Shown in pieces: positions 15,658-24,074 of a DNA stretch of 63,828 nt. Location of the stretch: NCBI GenBank assembly GCA_002309655.1, contig DBXM01000016.1, positions 1-63,828 of the forward strand, written 5' to 3'. The first letter of the stretch is position 1. Every line of letters begins with the position of its first letter. The translations under genes and the position numbers were made by a program. This stretch comes from Mageeibacillus sp. UBA1212 (GTDB lineage: Bacteria > Bacillota > Clostridia > UBA1212). The notes under the pieces are model-generated. The model did no database searches, had not been told where the DNA came from, and saw only the letters and a program-made list of their open reading frames with translations.

Positions 15658-17037
15658 TTATTGATTCTTTCTCTTCGCGAGCACGCAGACAGAAGAAAGT
15701 ACCGCAACTATCGCGAATGCGGAACCGCCGATCATATTCCCGCAGCCCTTCTTTCCGGAAGGCTTTTCGGTGGCCGGAGCCTCGGTGGGTTCTACAGGCG
15801 CTTCGGTGGCGGGCGCTTCGGTGGGAGCCGGCTCGGGAGTGTCAGTTGCCGGAACCGGCGTCGGCGTCTCGGGCTCGGCTTTCAGCGCTTCGTCGCCTTT
15901 CTGCTTATATAATTCTATGAACTCGTTCGCGTCGCTGACGGATGCGAAAAATCCAAAATAGTAGAGGTAGTAGTCCGTGTCGTTGTCGGTGTCGCAGAAC
16001 ATGTCGAAGCGGCAGTCCTGAATGTCGCCGCTCCAGGTTCTGGCGCGCTCGAAGTTGAGAACGACGTACTGGAGGCCGTCGGTGTTTTCGTACTTGTAGT
16101 GAAGGTTTTTGTTCTCGGAATAGGTCGAGCCGCCGTCGGACTGGTAGTAGAACGTGCCTTCAACCTGCGTGTCGCTGTTGAAAACGTTCCCGTAGTCGAA
16201 GCCGGCGATAATGACGGCCGCTTTGCAGGTGTCGGCGGAAATCCCTTCAAAGTAAGGAACGTCGCTGTCGAGGGCTATCTGTCCGAAAGGCATTACAACG
16301 TTCGGGTCAGGGCCGCCCATCACGCTGATGATGCACGCGTTCTTTTCCTCGTCGTAGTCAATCATGCCCACGTGCACGTTGTTCGTGCTGTACATGAAAA
16401 AGTCTTCGACCTTCTCGTAGGAGTTGAACCGGAGCTCGGAAATCGATTTGTTCTCGGCCGCGGAGGTTTCTCCTTCAGGTGTCGCTGTGGGTTCCTCAGT
16501 TTGAACCGCGTCGGGATCCGAGTAGTAGAACTCCACGCCGTCAAGGTTGGGCGCTGAGATCTCAACCACGTCGCCGTTGTCGATCTTCACAACGTATCTC
16601 ACGCGGAATTCGGCGGGCAGTCCCGCGGTCTCGAAGGTTATCTCGTATCTCGCGGCGTAGTCCATTCCCGCTTCGGCGGCCGCGTCGTAAACAGGCTGCT
16701 CCGCTTCTACCGTGAACGAATCTGAAAGAACCGGATCGCCGTCGTCGATAACGTACCCGAACTGCACGATTCCGTAGGTCGAGGCGATCCAGCCTCTTAC
16801 GGTGAGCGTCGTAGCGTGAACGTTGACGTTCCCTCCGGTTGAGATGATATACTCGACAGCTCCGCCGTCCTGCGTAATGTGCTCGCCGTCAACCTTGATT
16901 GAATCCCAGTGGCCGTAAATGTCGAACGAATACTCTTCGGGGTTCTTCACCTCGTTCGCGAACGAGATGAGCGAAAGGCACGAAAGGGCCAGCGCGAGAG
17001 CCAATACTAAAAGGATCAAACTTCTTAAAGGTTTCAT
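15658..17037 (-). CDS. Secreted beta-sandwich protein with KKGCG C-terminal tail
   Basis: 459 aa. N-terminal signal peptide (MKPLRSLILLVLALALALSC...), a beta-rich domain (about 30-180), a short Thr/Glu linker, and a second beta-sandwich (about 195-370) ending in the D-x-x-C-D-T-D-N-D...YYFGFFASVSDANEF pattern. A Pro/Thr/Glu/Ala linker (TEAPATEAP type) follows, then G-K-K-G-C-G, a single hydrophobic segment and the basic end KRKNQ. The tail is shared by six other proteins in this window. Start supported by GGAGG 5 nt upstream. First gene of the minus-strand unit; ligand unknown, probably a surface binding protein. Confidence 0.7.
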   Translation of the reverse strand: MKPLRSLILLVLALALALSCLSLISFANEVKNPEEYSFDIYGHWDSIKVDGEHITQDGGAVEYIISTGGNVNVHATTLTVRGWIASTYGIVQFGYVIDDGDPVLSDSFTVEAEQPVYDAAAEAGMDYAARYEITFETAGLPAEFRVRYVVKIDNGDVVEISAPNLDGVEFYYSDPDAVQTEEPTATPEGETSAAENKSISELRFNSYEKVEDFFMYSTNNVHVGMIDYDEEKNACIISVMGGPDPNVVMPFGQIALDSDVPYFEGISADTCKAAVIIAGFDYGNVFNSDTQVEGTFYYQSDGGSTYSENKNLHYKYENTDGLQYVVLNFERARTWSGDIQDCRFDMFCDTDNDTDYYLYYFGFFASVSDANEFIELYKQKGDEALKAEPETPTPVPATDTPEPAPTEAPATEAPVEPTEAPATEKPSGKKGCGNMIGGSAFAIVAVLSSVCVLAKRKNQ

Positions 17038-17060
17038 ATTTCCTCCGGAAAATCGTAAAA

Positions 17061-17100
17061 ATTATACCGCGGACGTGAAATTGATTACAGCCGCGTCCGC
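17061..17100 (-). promoter_or_regulatory. Promoter candidate overlapped by an inverted repeat
   Basis: TATAAT at 17061-17066 (minus strand) with only a weak -35 (TGTAAT, 17-nt spacer). GCGGACG and CGTCCGC (17069-17075 and 17094-17100) form an inverted repeat that spans the -35/spacer area, so it may be an operator or an attenuating hairpin for the 15.7-17.0 kb gene. Confidence 0.45.
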
Positions 17101-17110
17101 TTATAAAACA

Positions 17111-17146
17111 GGCGCCCGCACTTAAAATGATCAGGCAGCGGGCGCC
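17111..17146 (-). terminator. Terminator of the PRPP synthetase operon
   Basis: Nine-bp stem GGCGCCCGC/GCGGGCGCC (17111-17119 with 17138-17146); on the minus strand followed by TGTTTTATA. Confidence 0.75.
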
Positions 17147-17165
17147 GCATTGCAACTTTAAAAGA

Positions 17166-18326
17166 TCAGCTCAGCTTTTCGCCGTTTCTGACGCGCTGCA
17201 TCAGATCGATGACTCTCTCGGAAGGAGAAATGAGCGCCGAGAGAGACTCGTTGTAGTTGAGGTCGTCGATAATCTTGGCGACGTATTTCGTCATGTCGAC
17301 TTTGTGGAACCACTCGCAGCCGTCGAGCTCGGGGCGCAGGTACGTGAGGTTGGTCGCGTAGACGCCGTCAATCAGGCCGTCAGCGTAGTACTCGTCGAAC
17401 ACCTGCGTGCCGCCGGTGAACAGAGCGTAGGTCACCAGGAAGAACACCCTTTTCGCCTTGCGCTTCTTGAGTTCCTTCGCAATGTCCAAAATCGACTCGC
17501 CCGAAGAGAGTATGTCGTCGATGACAATGATGTCCTTCCCCGCCACGTCGCCGCCGATGAACTCGTGGGCAACAATCGGGTTGCGGCCGTTGACCAGTTT
17601 TCCGTAGTCCCTGACCTTGTAGAAGACGCCGAGGTCGAGCTTGAAGATCGAAGCGTAGAACAGGTTTCTGTGCACCGCGCCTTCATCAGGGCTTACGATC
17701 ATCGTGTTGTCGTGCTCGAATCCGAGGTCCGGAACCGTCTTCAGCAGCTCCTTCAGGAACTGATAGTACGCGACGCCGTTCTCGAATCCCACGTGAGGAA
17801 TCGCGTTCTGGACGCGTACGTCATGGGCGTCGAACGTGATTATGTTGGCCACGCCGTAGTTGGAGAGTTCCCTGAGCGCCTCCGCGCAGTCCAGCGACTC
17901 GCGGACCATTCTCTTGTGCTGGCGGCCGTTGTAGAGTAGCGGCATGATGATGTTGATTCTCTTTGCCTTGCCGTCCGCAGCGGAGATGATCCTCTTGAGA
18001 TCCTGGAAGTGATCGTCCGGCGACATGTGGTTCGTGAACCCCATCATCTCGTACGTCTCGCTGTAGTTGCCGACGTCGCAGAGAATGAACAGGTCGCGGC
18101 CTCTGACGGTCTCGTTGATGATACCCTTGCCCTCGCCGTTCGCGAAACGCTTTGTCTGAGCGTCGACAATGAAATTCGAGTCGGAGACGCCCATGCTCTC
18201 AAGTCTCAGCTGGACAATCCAGTCGTTGACCTGTTTTGTGAACTTCTCGTACCCGCGCATTCCTATTAAAGCGAGCGGGCCGATCGGGAATGAAATGTTG
18301 CTCTGTGACGATCTTACTATCTCCAT
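17166..18326 (-). CDS. prs: Ribose-phosphate pyrophosphokinase (long type)
   Basis: Makes PRPP from ribose 5-phosphate and ATP in the cytoplasm. Family motifs are FANGE near residue 62, the flexible-loop equivalent YNGRQHKR near 131, the metal-binding TFDAHD near 164, and the PRPP loop VIDDILSSGES near 277. At 386 aa it is longer than the usual 310-320 aa; inserted segments lie in both halves, a form seen in Clostridia as a second class. Start supported by GGAGG 7 nt upstream. Last gene of a three-gene unit with the YesL-like and DUF4846 genes; a terminator follows. Confidence 0.9.
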   Translation of the reverse strand: MEIVRSSQSNISFPIGPLALIGMRGYEKFTKQVNDWIVQLRLESMGVSDSNFIVDAQTKRFANGEGKGIINETVRGRDLFILCDVGNYSETYEMMGFTNHMSPDDHFQDLKRIISAADGKAKRINIIMPLLYNGRQHKRMVRESLDCAEALRELSNYGVANIITFDAHDVRVQNAIPHVGFENGVAYYQFLKELLKTVPDLGFEHDNTMIVSPDEGAVHRNLFYASIFKLDLGVFYKVRDYGKLVNGRNPIVAHEFIGGDVAGKDIIVIDDILSSGESILDIAKELKKRKAKRVFFLVTYALFTGGTQVFDEYYADGLIDGVYATNLTYLRPELDGCEWFHKVDMTKYVAKIIDDLNYNESLSALISPSERVIDLMQRVRNGEKLS

Positions 18327-18380
18327 ATTGTACCTCCGTGAATTACAACTTTGGTTTTATTTTTGAATTTGCTTGAGCGG

Positions 18381-19424
18381 TTAACCTCCGAACGAGTAGA
18401 GCCAGGTATCCTTCCATTTGATTCCGCTCTTGGATTTGACGAACGAGCCGTCCGCCGCTATCTTGAACCAGCACACCGACACGCCGTCCGGATTCTCGAC
18501 GACCGCACACTCGGTGGCCGGCGTCGTTCCTTCGATTACCAGGAATACCTTCTCGCCCGCCGCGTTTACCGCCACGTCCGCAACGATGACCGCGTGTCCG
18601 TACGTGACCGATTCAGCCGCCTCGTCGCTTATAAGCTGTGCCTGGGCTTTCAGCTGCGAAGCCGTCGCGATGAAAATGTCGCCCGGTTGAATGTCGTTTA
18701 TGCTCTTCTTCGTGAACTGCGTCGCCAGCGAATCGGTGTTGGCGTAGACGTAGACCTCTTTCAGGTAATTGTAGAAATTCGAGTAGGAATAGTCGTTCTC
18801 GTTGACGCCCGGTTTGTCGGTAGCGAGCTCCCAGCGCACGTTCCTGCCCTCGACCACGTCTCTGTAGCCCTTCGCCCACGTGACGAAGTCGCACCTGAAG
18901 CCGCTGCTGTAGTTGAAGACGATCTCATCGAAGCGGCCCTGACCGTAAAGGAACTCGCCGTAGAGCATTATCGCGGTGTCGGCGCACTGCTGGTTCTTGA
19001 TGAGCGGGTCGACCTGTGCAAGCACTCCGAGGTCGGAAGCGGTGTCGCTCTCGGCGCCGGAGAAAAGCAACGCCTTGGTTCCGTAGGGCTTCAGAGGATA
19101 GTTTCTGAGGTACTCGCCGAAGCTTCCCTCGGGAATTTCCACTCTGGTATAGCCCTTGGGCGGGTTGAAACGCGTGGCAATCGTCATCGCGTCTTCGTTG
19201 ACGGGAATCCACGGCTCCTCGGTGGGCTCGGGCGTCGGTTCGGGCGTGGGCTCTTCCGTGATTTCAGGCGTAGGTTCGGCCTTTTTCGGGTTGAAAGGCA
19301 GACCGCCGTTTTTTAAAACCGATATTTCAAGCACAATCAAAAGGACTACCGCGAGGATCGCGAGCCCGATGAGAACGTAGAATAGTATTTTGTGATTCTT
19401 CTGGTTAAGCGTTTCAAAAGCCAT
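18381..19424 (-). CDS. Membrane-anchored DUF4846 family protein
   Basis: 347 aa. One TM helix at about residues 13-35, an extracytoplasmic Pro/Thr/Glu linker (EPTPEPTPEPTEEP type, about 48-72), then the DUF4846 domain: GYTRVEIPEGSFGEYLRNYP near 90-109, PLKPYGTK, a D....QCADTAIMLYGEFLY signature near 140, and a late GHAVIVADVA segment. DUF4846 proteins are extracellular, of unknown function. The final Trp-rich end KWKDTWLYSFGG is intact. Follows the YesL-like gene by 27 nt and precedes prs by 54 nt. Confidence 0.8.
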   Translation of the reverse strand: MAFETLNQKNHKILFYVLIGLAILAVVLLIVLEISVLKNGGLPFNPKKAEPTPEITEEPTPEPTPEPTEEPWIPVNEDAMTIATRFNPPKGYTRVEIPEGSFGEYLRNYPLKPYGTKALLFSGAESDTASDLGVLAQVDPLIKNQQCADTAIMLYGEFLYGQGRFDEIVFNYSSGFRCDFVTWAKGYRDVVEGRNVRWELATDKPGVNENDYSYSNFYNYLKEVYVYANTDSLATQFTKKSINDIQPGDIFIATASQLKAQAQLISDEAAESVTYGHAVIVADVAVNAAGEKVFLVIEGTTPATECAVVENPDGVSVCWFKIAADGSFVKSKSGIKWKDTWLYSFGG

Positions 19425-19451
19425 AGAATTCGTTGCTCCGTAAATTCAAAA

Positions 19452-20465
19452 TTAATCGTCTGTACTGTCGTAGACCCACATTCCGTTTTCGAAATGTCCG
19501 GTCTTTTTCTCTTCCGCGGGTTTCTGCTCTTCTTCCTTGTCCTTCTTTTCCGACTTGTCCGCCGCTTCGTTGTCGATCATATACTTCTTGAGCACCGGGT
19601 AGACGTAGAACATGTTGATCAACCCGATAAAGCACGGCGTCAGCGCGGCGTAGAAAATCAAAACCACCGCGAAAACGATGTAGTTGTGCGTGGGCAGCAG
19701 CGCCACGGGAAGCGCGATCAGCAGCGCGTCGAGCAGAATGATTCCCAGGTTCGGCAGCCACTTGACCATGCAGAGGATAAACGAGTTCCTGTACAGCTGC
19801 TTCAGCGACACGTTGAACGTGACCATCATCGGGTACAGGTAGAGGTTGAGCATCGTCAGCAGCACCGCGAAAAAGATCGTCACGAGCGCGATAATAAAGA
19901 GGATAAACCAGGGAATCGCCCCGCTGTAGACCGGGTTCGCGGGGTTCGCGATGACCATGTAGGCCATTCCGTTCAGCAGAATTATCAGGCCCGCGAACAG
20001 GTTGATGAACATTGTCTTGAGGCCGAGCTTGAGGTTGGTTTTGGACTTGGTAATAAAATCGTGCCAGAGGAAAACGGGTTCCTCTTTGTAGAAGCTTTTT
20101 AAAATGAACGTGAGACCGGCGTAGAACGGGCCGGACGAGAACACGGGAACGCAGGTGAAGAATATCACGAAGAAAAGCAGCGCCTTGAAGTAGATCGCGT
20201 TGGCCGTGACGTCTTCCGCCAGAATTTCGGAAATATTCACCGACGTGTCGAACATGTCGTAAAGCGCGACCGTGCCTGAAAAAGCGGCGGTAACGAGCGC
20301 GATCACCGGCAGCGAGAAGAGCACGTAAATAAAGTTGATGCCGAAAATCGGAAAGCGCTTGTTCCAGAGCACGATAAAGAAGCGCACAAAAGCAGGTTTC
20401 GGTTTCTCGTTTTTGTCGACGCCCTTCCCCGGTTTTGTGAATCTGTCTGCACTGAAAAGCTTCAT
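19452..20465 (-). CDS. YesL/DUF624-like membrane protein
   Basis: 337 aa with about five or six TM helices: FPIFGINFIYVLFSLPVIAL (about 38-57), 95-120, 160-185, 195-225 and 250-290, then a highly charged Lys/Glu tail ending in GMWVYDSTDD. Layout and the N-terminal opening fit the YesL/DUF624 family, often found with carbohydrate-utilisation genes in Bacillota. No catalytic residues known. First gene of the three-gene operon, driven from 20537-20565. Confidence 0.75.
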   Translation of the reverse strand: MKLFSADRFTKPGKGVDKNEKPKPAFVRFFIVLWNKRFPIFGINFIYVLFSLPVIALVTAAFSGTVALYDMFDTSVNISEILAEDVTANAIYFKALLFFVIFFTCVPVFSSGPFYAGLTFILKSFYKEEPVFLWHDFITKSKTNLKLGLKTMFINLFAGLIILLNGMAYMVIANPANPVYSGAIPWFILFIIALVTIFFAVLLTMLNLYLYPMMVTFNVSLKQLYRNSFILCMVKWLPNLGIILLDALLIALPVALLPTHNYIVFAVVLIFYAALTPCFIGLINMFYVYPVLKKYMIDNEAADKSEKKDKEEEQKPAEEKKTGHFENGMWVYDSTDD

Positions 20466-20536
20466 TCCCTAAAATCTCCGTCAGTTTCTTCCGCTTTGCC
20501 CGAATATTATTTTCATTCGACTTCCCGGACGTTTTT

Positions 20537-20565
20537 ATTCTAACACAAACGCGCGCGATATACAA
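20537..20565 (-). promoter_or_regulatory. Promoter of the YesL/DUF4846/prs operon
   Basis: Minus strand TTGTAT (20560-20565), 17-nt spacer, TAGAAT (20537-20542) with a TGT extension before the -10. Confidence 0.6.
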
Positions 20566-20652
20566 CGGATTTTTCGCTTTTCGCGTCCGTTTTTTTGCCT
20601 CTTTTCTGCCGGCTGACGCTACCGAATAGGATGCTCCGTTGCGCCTTCACGG

Positions 20653-20681
20653 TTGACAAAACGCCTCGGGAATTGTATTCT
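20653..20681 (+). promoter_or_regulatory. Promoter of the NUDIX gene
   Basis: TTGACA (20653-20658), 17-nt spacer, TATTCT (20676-20681); AGGAGG follows at 20703. Confidence 0.75.
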
Positions 20682-20717
20682 TTATCCGTCAATTTGAAAT
20701 TCAGGAGGAACGATTCC

Positions 20718-21395
20718 GTGAAGGGTCCCGAAATAACCAAAAAGAAGATCAAAACCATTCTCAACAAGCGCTTCGTCTACTGCTACGACATCCAGTACGA
20801 GGAAGGCCGCCACTACTACGCGGTGTCCCGCCGCAATAAGCCGCGGCTGGTGTCAATTATGGACGATGACTCCGCTCAAAAATTCATTCCGGACGCGGTC
20901 ACGTGCTGCGTTATTATAAAAAGAGACGGCGCGGAGCCGGTTCTGCTGCTCGATTACGAATTCAGATACCCGTGCGGTCGCTTTCTGCTCAGCGGACCAG
21001 CCGGCCTTATCGAGCAGAAAGACATCGAGCAATTCGGTTCGACTGAGGAGATCATAAAAGAGACAACGCGGCGTGAAGTTTTCGAGGAAATCGGGCTGGT
21101 TCTCGACGACAGATGCGAGATCAAGATCATCAGCCCGCTGGTGTTCAGTTCCCCGGGTCTTACAGACGAGTCGAACGCTTTGACAGCCGTCATCGCGGAC
21201 ATCGGGTCCGACAAGCTTGAAGACCGCCTGTCCCAGGAAGGCGCGGAAGGCACCGAGTGCTTCGACGGATTTTTCACGGTCACGAAAAAAGAGGCGCAGG
21301 AAATTCTGGCCTCTTCGAGAGACGCCCACGGGAACTACTTCTCGGTGTACACGTGGTGCGCGCTGATGTATTTTGTCTCGGGTCTCTGGGAATAA
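20718..21395 (+). CDS. NUDIX hydrolase
   Basis: 225 aa if started at the GTG at 20718, which has AGGAGG upstream and lies just after the promoter; the longer frame from 20595 would include that promoter and is rejected. The Nudix box is seen near residue 105: G-P-A-G-L-I-E....ETTRREVFEEIGL (G-x5-E-x7-REV-x-EE-x-G-L type, slightly extended by an insertion). Hydrolyses a nucleoside diphosphate derivative, probably of the ADP-ribose type judging from general layout; substrate inferred. Single-gene unit, ended by a shared bidirectional terminator. Confidence 0.85.
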   Translation: MKGPEITKKKIKTILNKRFVYCYDIQYEEGRHYYAVSRRNKPRLVSIMDDDSAQKFIPDAVTCCVIIKRDGAEPVLLLDYEFRYPCGRFLLSGPAGLIEQKDIEQFGSTEEIIKETTRREVFEEIGLVLDDRCEIKIISPLVFSSPGLTDESNALTAVIADIGSDKLEDRLSQEGAEGTECFDGFFTVTKKEAQEILASSRDAHGNYFSVYTWCALMYFVSGLWE

Positions 21396-21424
21396 AATAA
21401 TTGTGACGCGTTAATAAAGGAAAA

Positions 21425-21467
21425 GGCCGCTGCCCCGAACCAGTCAACCGGCGAAAAGGCAGCGGCC
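21425..21467. terminator. Bidirectional terminator, NUDIX versus surface-protein cluster
   Basis: Ten-bp stem GGCCGCTGCC/GGCAGCGGCC (21425-21434 with 21458-21467), T-rich on the plus side and A/T-rich on the other. It lies between convergent genes. Confidence 0.8.
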
Positions 21468-21488
21468 GTCTTATTTATTCAAGTATGC

Positions 21489-24035
21489 TCAGTCCTCTTT
21501 CTTCTTGGCGAGGAACGCCGCGAAGCAGACAACCGCAACAGGCACAAACGTAAGCGTTACGACAGAGCCGCAGCCCTTCTTCCCGTTTCCGCTGTTGCCG
21601 GAAGGCGTCGGCGTGGGCTCCTCGACAACGGTTCCGACGCTGTTGAAGACGTACATGAACCTGCCGCCCGGTGCGCAGTCGCCGTCGGTGTAAGTCGTCA
21701 TGATGTCGCCTTCCGTGAGGTTCGCGTCAGCCCACTTAAAGTTGAACGTAAATTCCTCGTCGTTAAGGCCGATCATCGAACGCGGAATCTCGACCTGCAT
21801 CACGTTCCCGCTGACCGTGTATCTGACGTCGCCGACCTTCTCCCAGTTCCAGCCGCCGGTGCTCTTCTCGAGAGCGAGGGTCGTTCCGGTACCGGTCTCG
21901 CGGCCGATGATGTATTCGAAGTTCTCCCAGTCCACCGAGTCCCCGGTCGCAGCCTGCATGTCGAGAAGGAGGCGCATCCAGTTCTCGTCGGTGTAGGCAG
22001 TGATGTCGGCGGCGGTCTCCGCGTAGAAGTAGACGTTGTTGTCGTCGTAGGTCACCTTTGCCTTCACGAAGTCGTTCCTGGTGCCGGGGTTGTTGTATTT
22101 GAGGTTGGACCAGCCCTTGGCGTTGTCGCGAACGTATGTGTCGTTCAGGTAGTCGGTGTAGACCGTGATGCCGTCGTCGTTCCAGGCTGCCGTTCCCGCG
22201 GTGATATCCACGGTCTTGGCGGTCTTCTGGGTGACCGGCGTGCTCATGCCTTTAAAGCGGCGCACGTTGTTGACAAGTTGGTAGTAGTAATAGTCCTTGA
22301 GATTTCCCTTGGAGGGCTCGATGTCTCTGGAGTTCGCGTCGTCGCACTGGTCCGGGAAGCCGTTCTTGACGCCGCCCCACTCTTCGTTGCGGCCCGCGAT
22401 CCACTCGTTCCAGCCGGTCACGAAGACGATCTCAGGGTCGACGCTCTGGGCGTAGTCCCACTGTTCCTGGAAGTTGATTCCGTAGTAGTGCGCGTTCTCC
22501 ATCTTCGAAGAGCAGACGATGTCCTTGCCTCTGTATTGGTAGGTGTACGAGTAGTTTTCCTGCATCGAGAAGCCTCTTCCCGTGTTGTAGGGGCCGTTCA
22601 TAGCGGACAGCGTCATCGTCTTGTAGTTCGCGTTCTGCGCGACGCCGACGGTGGTCATCTCGACGGTGCCGTCCTCTTTCTTATAAAGGGCCTGCGGATA
22701 GACGTGAAGCCAGCCCCACCAGGTGTTGTCGTGGTCGCCGTTGAAGTACTCGGGCTCGCCGCGCCTGAAAGTGAAGAAGTTGTAGATCTCATTCTCGTAC
22801 GGGTCGGATCTGTCAAGACTGTCGCCGATACACATGACCATCGGTTTGCCGTCCAGATAGAACCAGAGGTCCTGATAGAGACCCGCTTTATAGATTCTCT
22901 TGTAGATCTGCTTAAGCTCGGAGCGGGTGTTTGGCTTATCCCAGAAAGGCATAATGAAGCCGATCTGAGGAGTTTTCACGCCTTCCGCGCGGGCTTTGGA
23001 CCAGACTTCGAGCAGGTTGATGTAGGCGGGCTCCCAGGTGAGGTCCTGGTTTGTGCAGTCGAAGAGCACGAAGTCCACGCCGGCATCCGCCAGAAGTTCG
23101 GCGTGCTTCCTGAGCACGTAATCGTCCGTCTCCTGGTAGTATCCGAACAGCGGCTCGTTCCAGAAATAGGTGCCGACGTTGTTCTTCTTCCAAATCTTGT
23201 GGTTGTAGTCGTTCCTGGCCTCGGGGTACTCGTCGAGAATCAGCTGCACGTTCGTGGGTTTGATTCCCGCGAAGTTGTAGTGCCAGGTCCAGTAGAAAAT
23301 GCCGACCTTCTTCTCCTTCTTCGAACCGGCGTCCTTGTACTCAAGCGACGGCCTTCCGAGTCCGTCCACGAACGCCCACTGCGTGGAATCCACTCCGAGC
23401 TGCGCAATCATGCTGTCCTCGGCAATAACCGACTCCGGCGGTGCTTCGGCGGGTTTTCTGTCCACCTCTGAGGAAACTTCAAGCATCGAAGCCTTTGAGC
23501 CGCCTGCCGCGACGATTTCGCCCACAGGAGAGCTGTTGTTGTCAATCTCGTAAATGTAGCCCTTGAAGCCCTTTGCGGCCGGCGAATAGGTGTTCACCTT
23601 GATTCCGTCGCCCTCTTTAACATAGAGCTCGAGAACGTACTCGCCCGCGGGAACGGTGCCGACTCCGAGGCTGTTGAAGTCCAGCGAAACGACGTCGCCG
23701 CGCGACCACTCGGAAAATTCCTGACGTGCGACCGGCTCGCCCTTCTTGGAATCGGGAAGGTTCTTGTTCCACTTGTAAAGAGTGAGAACGATGACCTTGT
23801 CCTTGCAGTTGGAGTTGATCTCGATGCCCGCCTTCTGGAAGCCGACCGAGATGTTGAACTGAAGGTCCAGGGTCTGGGGAATGCCGAGCGTGACCGAGGT
23901 TTTCTTGCTGGAAGAACCGTTCTCGAACGTCTCGATAACGTCAGCCGCGCGTGAGCTCAGCGAAGGAAGCGCGAAGCCCGCGAGGACCGCGGCGGCAACG
24001 ACCGCCAGTATTACTTTTGCAAGCTTTCTTTTCAT
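21489..24035 (-). CDS. Secreted GH99/GH71-like glycosidase, paralogue 1, KKGCG tail
   Basis: 848 aa from the ATG ending at 24035, which has AGGAGG 7 nt upstream (the longer frame adds 10 residues without a site). Signal peptide (1-32); N-terminal beta module (about 45-160) with VLTLYKWNKNLPDSKKGEP and VPAGEYVLELY; barrel (about 230-600) with VGIFYWTWHYNF, VDFVLFDCTN and VTGWNEWIAGR, where Glu of NEW is a candidate catalytic acid; CBM9-like domain (about 625-805) with DENWMRLLLD and WENFEYIIGRETGT; then linker, KKGCG, hydrophobic segment and KKKED. Resembles GH99/WbsX-like barrels; substrate unknown. Lies 39 nt after paralogue 2. Confidence 0.7.
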   Translation of the reverse strand: MKRKLAKVILAVVAAAVLAGFALPSLSSRAADVIETFENGSSSKKTSVTLGIPQTLDLQFNISVGFQKAGIEINSNCKDKVIVLTLYKWNKNLPDSKKGEPVARQEFSEWSRGDVVSLDFNSLGVGTVPAGEYVLELYVKEGDGIKVNTYSPAAKGFKGYIYEIDNNSSPVGEIVAAGGSKASMLEVSSEVDRKPAEAPPESVIAEDSMIAQLGVDSTQWAFVDGLGRPSLEYKDAGSKKEKKVGIFYWTWHYNFAGIKPTNVQLILDEYPEARNDYNHKIWKKNNVGTYFWNEPLFGYYQETDDYVLRKHAELLADAGVDFVLFDCTNQDLTWEPAYINLLEVWSKARAEGVKTPQIGFIMPFWDKPNTRSELKQIYKRIYKAGLYQDLWFYLDGKPMVMCIGDSLDRSDPYENEIYNFFTFRRGEPEYFNGDHDNTWWGWLHVYPQALYKKEDGTVEMTTVGVAQNANYKTMTLSAMNGPYNTGRGFSMQENYSYTYQYRGKDIVCSSKMENAHYYGINFQEQWDYAQSVDPEIVFVTGWNEWIAGRNEEWGGVKNGFPDQCDDANSRDIEPSKGNLKDYYYYQLVNNVRRFKGMSTPVTQKTAKTVDITAGTAAWNDDGITVYTDYLNDTYVRDNAKGWSNLKYNNPGTRNDFVKAKVTYDDNNVYFYAETAADITAYTDENWMRLLLDMQAATGDSVDWENFEYIIGRETGTGTTLALEKSTGGWNWEKVGDVRYTVSGNVMQVEIPRSMIGLNDEEFTFNFKWADANLTEGDIMTTYTDGDCAPGGRFMYVFNSVGTVVEEPTPTPSGNSGNGKKGCGSVVTLTFVPVAVVCFAAFLAKKKED

Positions 24036-24074
24036 TTGAATCCTCCTGAAAAAAAGTCTCATCAATCTATTATA

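Noticed and set aside
20595..20717. Longer start for the NUDIX protein
   Set aside because: That stretch contains the TTGACA/TATTCT promoter and the ribosome site for the GTG at 20718.
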